This document shows, in pieces, positions 1-5,097 of a stretch of 5,307 nt of DNA; positions within the stretch are counted from its first letter, which is position 1, and the number at the start of each line of letters is the position of its first letter. Under the pieces are notes generated by a model. That model worked only from the letters and a program-made list of their open reading frames with translations. It did no database searches and was not told the origin of the DNA. Origin of the DNA: Lysobacterales bacterium (GTDB lineage Bacteria > Pseudomonadota > Gammaproteobacteria > Xanthomonadales > SZUA-36); assembly GCA_026196445.1 (NCBI GenBank), contig JAPHTE010000446.1:1-5307 (forward strand), given 5' to 3'. The position numbers and the translations under genes are program-made.

Positions 1-635
1 CCGGGTTCAGGAAGCTGTTCGTCGTCAACGGTTTTATATTTGTGCGCACGATTCTGCTGATGACGGCCCTGTCGGTTGTTATGCGCGTCGCCGGGTCCAT
101 CGGTGAGACCGAGATGGCGGCCAGTCACGTCGCCATGCAGTACATGTTGCTGATTTCCCTGGGCCTGGACGGCTTCGCCCATGCCACCGAGGCCCTGGCG
201 GGCTCCGCCTGGGGTGAGCGCAACACACTTCTATTTCGCCGCTGGGTCAAGCTGACTGGCTTATGGGCGCTGGCGGCGAGTTTCGTTTACGCGGCGGCTT
301 TCTGGCTGGGCGGCAATGCCATCACTGCCCTGCTGACGGATTTGCCTGCCGTGCGCTCGGGTGTTGCCGAGATCATGCCGCTGCTCATCGCCCTGCCCGT
401 GGTCGCTGTCGCCTGTTACCAGTTTGACGGCGTCTTCATCGCAGCGACCGCCGGGGCAGCCATGATGGTGACCATGGCGATCTCATTCGCCGCTTACATG
501 CTCACCCTGGGCCCGTTGACAGACGATCATGGCCTGGCGGGCCTGTGGCTGGCAGTACTGCTGTTCATGGCCGTGCGGGGTATTACCCAGGCCCTGTGGT
601 ATCCCCGGCTGGAAGCGCAGCTTCGAAGTCATTGA
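1..635 (+). CDS. MATE family efflux transporter, DinF-like (3' part only)
   Basis: This is the C-terminal half of an integral inner-membrane transporter of the multidrug and toxic compound extrusion family, which exports substrates in exchange for Na+ or H+. The open frame runs in from the left edge (first full codon at base 3), giving 210 residues before TGA at 633-635, followed at once by an in-frame TAA. MATE proteins are usually about 440-460 residues, so roughly half is missing. Several hydrophobic stretches are visible (fragment residues about 5-25, 45-60, 83-105, 122-140, 145-170 and 177-195). Motifs resembling the DinF branch are DGFAHATEALAG at about 56-67, YQFDGVFIA at about 139-147 and an RG pair near 192 in the last helix. 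The family call is by recognition of these motifs; the substrate cannot be read from the sequence. The GTG at 42 is an internal codon, not the start. The gene converges on the lipoprotein gene across a shared terminator. Confidence 0.88.
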   Translation, partial: GFRKLFVVNGFIFVRTILLMTALSVVMRVAGSIGETEMAASHVAMQYMLLISLGLDGFAHATEALAGSAWGERNTLLFRRWVKLTGLWALAASFVYAAAFWLGGNAITALLTDLPAVRSGVAEIMPLLIALPVVAVACYQFDGVFIAATAGAAMMVTMAISFAAYMLTLGPLTDDHGLAGLWLAVLLFMAVRGITQALWYPRLEAQLRSH

Positions 636-656
636 TAAAGGGGCCAAGAGCGCGCA

Positions 657-677
657 CCGGTAAACCACCGGGCTTTT
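657..677 (+). terminator. Possible weak first terminator of the MATE gene
   Basis: A short inverted repeat CCGGT (657-661) / ACCGG (667-671) with loop AAACC is followed by GC and four T residues (674-677), about 20 bp after the transporter stop codon. The stem is only five base pairs and the T tract is short, so this would be weak at best. The much stronger hairpin at 712-744 is the more convincing terminator. Confidence 0.25.
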
Positions 678-711
678 CAGGAGGCAGACGGGCGGCGAAT
701 CAGCAGCGCCC

Positions 712-744
712 AAAAAAAGCCCGGCGAATACGCCGGGCTTTTTT
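712..744. terminator. Bidirectional intrinsic terminator
   Basis: A perfect 8-bp GC-rich stem, GCCCGGCG (719-726) and CGCCGGGC (731-738), closes a 4-nt AATA loop. It is preceded by seven A residues (712-718) and followed by six T residues (739-744), so the transcript of either strand ends in a stem plus U tract; the A and T tracts can also extend the stem. It lies between the + strand transporter (stop at 635) and the - strand lipoprotein gene (stop at 766), and can serve as the terminator for both. Confidence 0.92.
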
Positions 745-765
745 CATAACGACTGTCTTCACAGC

Positions 766-1683
766 TTAGTGTCTGAACTCCACACGACGGTTGGCCGCGC
801 GGCCTGCTTCCGTTGCGTTGTCAGCCACTGGCCTTGATTCACCATATCCTTTCACGGTGATATTATCGGCATTTGCACCTTTGCCGATCAGGTAGTCCGC
901 AACCGCTTGCGCCCTGCGCTGTGACAGGCCCTGGTTATATACGTCACTGCCGACGCTGTCGGTATGACCGGCCACTTCGACTTTCAGGTCACCGTGACGT
1001 TTCAGTATCTTCAGTGCGTCGTCCAGCTTGGCAGTTGAATCCGCGGTCAGTTTTGCTGAATCGAATTCAAAATTGACACCTTCGAGTTTGAATTCGGCCG
1101 CCAAAACACAACCGGTGTTATCGACAGGTGTATTGGCCTGTGTATTCGGGCATTTGTCCTGGCTGTCGACCACGCCGTCAGAGTCGCTGTCAAGCTCACA
1201 ACCGTGCTCGTCGACCTTCGCGCCGGCAGGTGTTCCGGGGCAGCGGTCACGCGCATCCGCCACGCCATCACCATCGGCGTCAAACGGACAGCCCACTTCG
1301 TTTACACGGGTTCCTGCCGGTGTTCCCGGGCACTCGTCGAGCCGGTCTACGACACCGTCACCGTCGCTGTCCATTTCACAACCATTCTGGTCAACGATGG
1401 CACCACCCACGGTTCCGGGGCAGTCGTCTTTGCGGTTCTTCACGCCATCTGCATCGGTATCAGAATTTGCACAAATCAAGCCGCCAACGATGAAACCGCC
1501 CACAGCACCAGCCATTGCGGAATCAAAATCGTCTGTCGCACCGCCTGCAATACCGGCTGCGGCGCCTGCTGAAGCGCAGGCCGCCCAATCGTCGTACCAT
1601 CCGCTATGGCCCGGACCGGAAGCGCAAGCGCTGAGCAACAATGACAGGGCGACTGCAACGATACCCATTTTGTAGTTTTTCAC
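766..1683 (-). CDS. OmpA-family outer-membrane lipoprotein with thrombospondin type 3 repeats
   Basis: A 305-residue predicted lipoprotein that should anchor the outer membrane to peptidoglycan. Residues 1-19 form a lipoprotein signal peptide with lipobox LSAC; C20 would be acylated, and A21 at position +2 favours outer-membrane sorting. Residues about 38-69 are rich in Gly and Ala with glycine-zipper character, suggesting a membrane-associated hairpin. Residues 75-194 are four 30-residue TSP3-type units, each with an intact DxDxDG calcium-binding motif and a Cys pair 14 residues apart. Residues 198-305 are the OmpA C-terminal domain, including GHTDSVG (239-245), LSQRRAQAV (253-261) and NRRVEF (298-303). 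By alignment with the diaminopimelate-binding Asp and Arg of the family, D242 and R257 are the likely ligands. The GTG start is chosen because GGAGGA lies 7 nt upstream; the in-frame ATG at 1668 is 22 nt from it. The M14 peptidase gene lies upstream on the same strand, but a -10 box in the gap suggests independent transcription. Confidence 0.95.
   Translation of the reverse strand: MKNYKMGIVAVALSLLLSACASGPGHSGWYDDWAACASAGAAAGIAGGATDDFDSAMAGAVGGFIVGGLICANSDTDADGVKNRKDDCPGTVGGAIVDQNGCEMDSDGDGVVDRLDECPGTPAGTRVNEVGCPFDADGDGVADARDRCPGTPAGAKVDEHGCELDSDSDGVVDSQDKCPNTQANTPVDNTGCVLAAEFKLEGVNFEFDSAKLTADSTAKLDDALKILKRHGDLKVEVAGHTDSVGSDVYNQGLSQRRAQAVADYLIGKGANADNITVKGYGESRPVADNATEAGRAANRRVEFRH
1102..1461 (-). 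repeat. Four 90-bp coding repeats (TSP3 calcium-binding units)
   Basis: Within the lipoprotein gene, residues 75-104, 105-134, 135-164 and 165-194 form four tandem units of exactly 30 codons. Each starts with a DxDxDG motif (DTDADG, DSDGDG, DADGDG, DSDSDG) and carries two cysteines at unit positions 14 and 28 (C88/C102, C118/C132, C148/C162, C178/C192). The DNA copies have diverged but still share stretches around the CPGT codons. Units 2 and 3 are the closest pair; unit 4 departs most, with PNTQAN in place of PGTPAG. Confidence 0.9.
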
Positions 1684-1690
1684 GTCTATA

Positions 1691-1696
1691 TCCTCC
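1691..1696 (-). promoter_or_regulatory. Strong Shine-Dalgarno site that fixes the GTG start
   Basis: GGAGGA on the - strand ends 7 nt before the GTG at 1683-1681. This near-perfect anti-16S match at ideal spacing decides for GTG over the in-frame ATG five codons downstream (1668-1666). Confidence 0.85.
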
Positions 1697-1728
1697 GTCT
1701 GATCAAATTAAACTTCTATGCTCGCGCC

Positions 1729-1734
1729 ATTATA
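1729..1734 (-). promoter_or_regulatory. Candidate -10 box for the OmpA lipoprotein gene
   Basis: A consensus TATAAT occurs on the - strand 45 bp upstream of the GTG start, which would give a leader of roughly 35-40 nt. No good -35 hexamer is visible at 16-18 bp; the sequence there is around TAAGTA. The promoter would therefore need an activator or another sigma-binding feature. Its position inside the 151-bp gap downstream of the M14 gene fits separate transcription of the abundant-type envelope lipoprotein. Confidence 0.4.
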
Positions 1735-1834
1735 TATGAGTCGGCGTAACATACTTAGCAGAATAACACCAAATTAACTATTTATTTACCGATGTCGACC
1801 AGTTCGGGTGCAAAATCCCGGTAAGAGCGACTGT

Positions 1835-3697
1835 TCACTCTGCTAAAGGTATTCTCGCTACCGGGTACAGCAGGTATTGCCGGTCATAAAACGGCGTTTG
1901 TTCATAAAACCACATGAGGCGCTGGTAGCTGCTGGAGGCAAACGCTTCGTCACTGGCCAGTCGATGCTCAAAACGTTGCTTGAGATCGGCATCGTTCTCC
2001 ATCATCTTTTCTGCCAGTGGCTCCAGTACATAGGATTCCGCGTACTCGGTGCGGTTGAAAATCCCCAGGAAAAAACCCCATTGCAGGAAGGAGTCCGGGG
2101 CCTGTGGTTCCAGCATCAACACCACGAGTTCACCCAGGGGCTGCCTGGTGTCGATCCGGTAACTTCCGGCTGGAAACGTGGTCACCATGGTCTGTTTTTC
2201 CGGTGTGCCCGGGTCGATACGGACACGGCCTTCGAATGGATTGGGTGTCCACAATGAAGGTTCCGCGATTTGCGCCTCGGGAAGGCGGTAGAATTCCGCC
2301 TGCGTTGTGAGTGGCTGGCTCAGCTTCTGAACCGTAATGCCGTGCATGGCGATACGTTCAGCAACATCCACCCAGGCTGCCGGGACAATGTAGGCCTGTG
2401 GGACTTCAACCTCGTGCTCCGGTTTGTCCACGTTAAACTGCTGGAGTTCCTCGTCCAGTGGCTCACCTGTCCAACGCACGACTTCAGCGCCAGCCACGGG
2501 GCCAGCCACGCGCTGCGATGCAACGCCTTTGAATAACACCTTTTCAGCCGCTGGTTGCTCGTTCCTTTCAAAGCTGAGCGGGATGGAGGCCGGCCGTCGT
2601 TTTTGATCCGTGCTTGTTGCCAATTCCAGGGAAACCTGTTCGCGGGCCAGCAGCGCCAGCGTCTCGGCGAGCAAAACATAGGTGCCGAGTACACGGCGTT
2701 TGTACGGCTTGAGCGAGTGGTTCTCGACCAGCACGGTCGGCAGGTGGATGGCATCGCCGTAGCCATTGGAAAAACGCGGGTTGCCGGTCCAGGACAAAAA
2801 GCCGTCCTGCATGTCCATGCCGTTGGCCGTAAAGATCAACGGGCCGGGTTCGTGCCCGTAGCTCGACAGGGCCGCATTTATCGCGGGGCGGTAAACATCC
2901 TCGATCCAGTTGCCTATCGCTGGCGACCAGCCCTTGCGGCCGTTGCCTCCAAAGGTGATGTCATATTGGTAATCCGCGCCGTCGGTTACGTGCAAGTCCA
3001 GGTACAGGTCGGGTTGCCACTTCCGCAGCACGGCAACCAGTGCACGCACGCCCTCGGTGTCCAGCTTGGTGAAATCCCGGTTCAGGTTCTGGTTCCTGGC
3101 GTTGGTCCGCCACCCCATTTCGGCAGGACCACGCTGGTTGATGCGGTTGAACGCAGAACGGCGTTCATGGCCGTCGACGTTCAGGATAGGGATAAACAGG
3201 AAATCAGCGCCCTGCAGCAGTTCGCGACGCCGTTTCGTCACCGTCATGTCACGCAGCAGCATCAGCCCCGCATCCTTGCCGTCGATCTCACCGGAATGGA
3301 TGCCGGAATGCGCCAACAGCAGCGGTTTGCCGGTGGACGCATGGGCTGCGGGTGTGAAATTCCTGTCAGCGCTGGCAATCACCATCCAGAAGTCCCTGCC
3401 CTGCAGGCTCTTTCCAATCGAAACCATTTCCAGTTCCGGCGCGGCTGCGACGAGTTTTCTTAACCAGGACATGGTTTCATCGTAGCGGGGCGTGGCTCTC
3501 AGGCCAGTTAACTCGGCAGGTGTTACCCATTCATCGCTCCGGGCTGCGATCAGGCTCTCGCTTTTGCCTGACCATTCCTGTATCGGTGGAAGCAATGACT
3601 GGTAGTCAATGAAGCCGTGCGGCTCTGCTGCAGCACATGGCTGTAAGTTGATAAAAGCGGTTAAGATCAGCACGGGAAAGAGTGTTTTTGGCCACAT
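1835..3697 (-). CDS. Secreted M14-family zinc metallopeptidase (carboxypeptidase A-like)
   Basis: A 620-residue predicted exported zinc peptidase. Residues 1-24 look like a Sec signal peptide (K4, hydrophobic 6-16, cleavage likely after A22-A23-A24), so the enzyme should act in the periplasm or outside the cell. The M14 fold is recognisable at about 70-350. The zinc ligands are H134 and E137 in HSGE and H236 in LDLH. N206-R207 in LNRDF matches the substrate-carboxylate-binding Asn-Arg of carboxypeptidase A, and E325 in LVENHS is the likely catalytic base. All key residues are therefore present. Residues about 385-620 form a long C-terminal extension without a motif I can name, seen in some bacterial M14-like proteins. 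The ATG at 3697 has GGGAG 10 nt upstream; an ATG at 3704 is out of frame. The stop is TGA at 1837-1835, with no clear terminator after it. The natural substrate (peptide, peptidoglycan stem or other amide) is unknown. Confidence 0.92.
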   Translation of the reverse strand: MWPKTLFPVLILTAFINLQPCAAAEPHGFIDYQSLLPPIQEWSGKSESLIAARSDEWVTPAELTGLRATPRYDETMSWLRKLVAAAPELEMVSIGKSLQGRDFWMVIASADRNFTPAAHASTGKPLLLAHSGIHSGEIDGKDAGLMLLRDMTVTKRRRELLQGADFLFIPILNVDGHERRSAFNRINQRGPAEMGWRTNARNQNLNRDFTKLDTEGVRALVAVLRKWQPDLYLDLHVTDGADYQYDITFGGNGRKGWSPAIGNWIEDVYRPAINAALSSYGHEPGPLIFTANGMDMQDGFLSWTGNPRFSNGYGDAIHLPTVLVENHSLKPYKRRVLGTYVLLAETLALLAREQVSLELATSTDQKRRPASIPLSFERNEQPAAEKVLFKGVASQRVAGPVAGAEVVRWTGEPLDEELQQFNVDKPEHEVEVPQAYIVPAAWVDVAERIAMHGITVQKLSQPLTTQAEFYRLPEAQIAEPSLWTPNPFEGRVRIDPGTPEKQTMVTTFPAGSYRIDTRQPLGELVVLMLEPQAPDSFLQWGFFLGIFNRTEYAESYVLEPLAEKMMENDADLKQRFEHRLASDEAFASSSYQRLMWFYEQTPFYDRQYLLYPVARIPLAE

Positions 3698-3724
3698 TTT
3701 TCATTTACTCCCAAAATGGTTTTC

Positions 3725-3739
3725 GGGCCATAATGGCCC
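3725..3739. promoter_or_regulatory. Perfect inverted repeat between divergent genes (possible operator or leader hairpin)
   Basis: GGGCCAT and ATGGCCC flank a single A, making a perfect 7-1-7 inverted repeat. It starts 28 bp upstream of the M14 start codon and lies well upstream of the sulfotransferase. As DNA it could be a site for a dimeric regulator; as RNA it could fold as a 6-bp stem with a 3-nt loop in the M14 leader. No T run follows on either strand, so it is not an intrinsic terminator. Confidence 0.35.
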
Positions 3740-3778
3740 CGCGTGATGAATCATTTCGTTATCTGTTTTTTCGGCAGG

Positions 3779-3786
3779 ATTATATT
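3779..3786. promoter_or_regulatory. Overlapping -10-like boxes of the divergent pair
   Basis: On the - strand, bases 3784-3779 read TATAAT, a consensus -10 that would give the M14 gene a leader of about 75 nt. On the + strand, 3781-3786 read TATATT, a candidate -10 for the sulfotransferase with a leader of about 50 nt. Neither has a convincing -35 hexamer at 16-18 bp (GAACTT on the - strand, GTTATC on the + strand). This is AT-rich sequence, so one or both may be chance. Confidence 0.3.
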
Positions 3787-3841
3787 CTGGTAATCTAAAG
3801 GAAGTTCCAGCAGTTGTCAGCCCCGGGTTTGGGTGTTAAAC

Positions 3842-4546
3842 ATGATCTGCAGAGAATTTAATTGCATTTTCGTACACGTCCCCAAGACGGCGGGCCGCAG
3901 CGTCGAGATGTTTTTTTTGCAACGTCTCGGTATGGACCGTGACAATGACGCCGATCGTGAAGAACTCCTGATCACCGATAACCCGGATCCGAACCGGGGC
4001 ACCGAGAAACTGACCCACTTGAGTGCTGCAGAGTACGTGCAATGCGGACACCTGACAGCGGAAGAGTTTGCGGGCTTTTATAAGTTCAGCTTCGTGCGCA
4101 ATCCCTGGGCGAGACTGGTATCGGAATACCGCTATCGGAATTACTTCAACCACAGGAATTTCAAGGACTTCGTGATGCACAAGCTGCCTTCACCCGGCCC
4201 GGATGACAAGTACCGCCATATCATGCCGCAGACTGATATGCTGTATGACCCTGGTGGCAGGCTTCTGGTCGACTTTGTCGGCAAGTTCGAGAACCTGCAA
4301 AGTGATTTCGACCGTGTTTGCCAACAACTGGGGATCGAGAAATCGACCTTGCCGCATGTGAACTCGTCGGACAAAGGTTCGCGTGAACTAAAACGTAAAA
4401 TGCGCAATTTCCTGTATCGCAACGACGAAACCCGCCTGCGGCGTTATACCGATTTCTACGATGATGCAACCCGCGAGTATGTCGCAGATCTGTACCGTAG
4501 AGACGTTGAAAACTTCGGCTACAGCTTTGCAGATGCGTTGCGTTGA
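3842..4546 (+). CDS. PAPS-dependent sulfotransferase family protein
   Basis: A 234-residue predicted cytosolic sulfotransferase of the Sulfotransfer_2-like group, which moves sulfate from 3'-phosphoadenosine-5'-phosphosulfate to an acceptor, usually a carbohydrate. The 5'-phosphosulfate-binding loop is FVHVPKTAGRS (10-20), with K15 as the usual phosphate-binding Lys. The 3'-phosphate-binding motif is FVRNPWARLVSEY (84-96), with R86 and S94 as expected ligands. Further conserved-looking blocks are FVGKFENL (145-152), HVNSS (172-176) and the C-terminal block ending DVENFGYSF (221-229). There is no signal peptide or membrane segment, and the length suits a small bacterial member. The ATG at 3842 is preferred, with weak GGGTG 6 nt upstream; an in-frame GTG at 3833 would add three residues. 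A T8 tract at 3911-3918 lies just after the PAPS loop. No glycosyltransferase or PAPS-synthesis gene is adjacent, so the acceptor is unknown. Confidence 0.88.
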   Translation: MICREFNCIFVHVPKTAGRSVEMFFLQRLGMDRDNDADREELLITDNPDPNRGTEKLTHLSAAEYVQCGHLTAEEFAGFYKFSFVRNPWARLVSEYRYRNYFNHRNFKDFVMHKLPSPGPDDKYRHIMPQTDMLYDPGGRLLVDFVGKFENLQSDFDRVCQQLGIEKSTLPHVNSSDKGSRELKRKMRNFLYRNDETRLRRYTDFYDDATREYVADLYRRDVENFGYSFADALR

Positions 4547-4565
4547 AGTTAAAACTCATTCCCGT

Positions 4566-4594
4566 TTGACCGCTTTTGACTTTTACACCACAAT
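4566..4594 (+). promoter_or_regulatory. Candidate promoter for the zinc-ribbon gene
   Basis: TTGACC (4566-4571) is separated by 17 bp from CACAAT (4589-4594). The -35 matches consensus at five of six positions and the -10 at four of six, though the first T of the -10 is missing. This lies 66 bp upstream of the ATG at 4660, so the small zinc-ribbon gene may be transcribed on its own instead of only by read-through from the sulfotransferase gene, which ends 113 bp before it. Confidence 0.35.
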
Positions 4595-4659
4595 AGACCG
4601 CTACACGGGGTAGCTACTGATGCTCCACCATATTTCAATTAACCAGAGGTGCGATATTT

Positions 4660-5025
4660 ATGGACTGTCCAAAATGTTCGGGTGAAATGGAACTGGTTTA
4701 CTATTCACGAATCGAAGTGGACCGTTGCAAGGACTGTGGTGGCTTGTGGTTCCAACCGGAAGAGTTACGCAGGCTGCGGGACGATGTCTGGATGGCTGAC
4801 TACGTCATCGATACGGGTGACAAATCAGTTGGCAAGAAAGCCAATGCCATCAAGGACTACCACTGCCCGATTTGCGGTGATTCAATGCTGCACGAGAACG
4901 ACAAGCATCAAAAGCACATTACTTACGAGTCGTGCCCGAACGGTCATGGTACCTACCTGGATTCGGGAGAACTGACCGACCTGGTGAAGAAAACCTTCTG
5001 GGACAAGTTCAAGCGCCAGCGCTGA
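4660..5025 (+). CDS. Small zf-TFIIB-type zinc-ribbon protein with two metal-binding halves
   Basis: A 121-residue soluble protein of the zf-TFIIB (TFIIB-like zinc finger) type. The first half carries C3-x2-C6 and C23-x2-C26 followed by GGLWFQPEEL (27-36), the classic four-Cys ribbon with its conserved CGG-x-W and acidic EL ending. The second half repeats the layout with C69-x2-C72, then C92-x3-H96 and GTYLDSGEL (97-105), a diverged copy in which the last ligand is probably His. The C-terminus is basic (KKTFWDKFKRQR). No signal peptide or membrane segment is seen. The ATG at 4660 has AGAGGTG 8 nt upstream, a good ribosome site. Zinc binding is well supported; the partner (nucleic acid or protein) is not known for most such proteins and cannot be read here. 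It may be co-transcribed with the sulfotransferase gene, but a candidate promoter lies in the gap. Confidence 0.9.
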   Translation: MDCPKCSGEMELVYYSRIEVDRCKDCGGLWFQPEELRRLRDDVWMADYVIDTGDKSVGKKANAIKDYHCPICGDSMLHENDKHQKHITYESCPNGHGTYLDSGELTDLVKKTFWDKFKRQR

Positions 5026-5045
5026 CAGTTTCCCGCTGTCATAAG

Positions 5046-5082
5046 GCCGCTGTTCCGGATGATCCTTTCATCCGGAACCGGC
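5046..5082. terminator. Long hairpin between convergent genes, without a T tract
   Basis: GTTCCGGATGA (5052-5062) and TCATCCGGAAC (5068-5078) form a perfect 11-bp stem around a 5-nt loop. GCCG (5046-5049) can pair with CGGC (5079-5082) across a 2-nt bulge, extending it to 15 bp. It starts about 20 bp after the zinc-ribbon stop and 16 bp after the stop of the convergent gene on the other strand. Neither strand has a T run after the stem, so it may work as a poor or Rho-assisted terminator, or protect mRNA 3' ends. The hairpin itself is clear; the role is inferred from position. Confidence 0.6.
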
Positions 5083-5097
5083 AATAAACTGCGATAT

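Noticed and set aside
545..769. A 74-codon + strand frame across the end of the MATE gene and the terminator
   Set aside because: It reads through the bidirectional terminator and has a low-complexity basic translation, with no sign of a ribosome site or known family.
1028..1675. A 215-codon + strand open frame, rich in Ser, Pro and Thr, opposite the lipoprotein gene
   Set aside because: It is antisense to the TSP3/OmpA gene. Its repeats (PAGVPG, STTPS) are simply the reverse reading of the coding TSP3 repeats.
1811..1834. Possible terminator after the M14 stop (CGGG...CCCG on the - strand)
   Set aside because: The stem is only four base pairs with an 8-nt loop and no T run, so it is too weak to call.
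2555..3463. A 302-codon open frame on the + strand, antisense to the M14 peptidase
   Set aside because: It lies wholly inside a well-supported gene with all its catalytic residues, and its translation shows no recognisable domain. It is best explained by codon bias on the opposite strand.
3744..3753. Imperfect dyad TGATGAATCA in the divergent intergenic region
   Set aside because: It has only four paired bases on each side, which is common by chance in AT-rich spacers.
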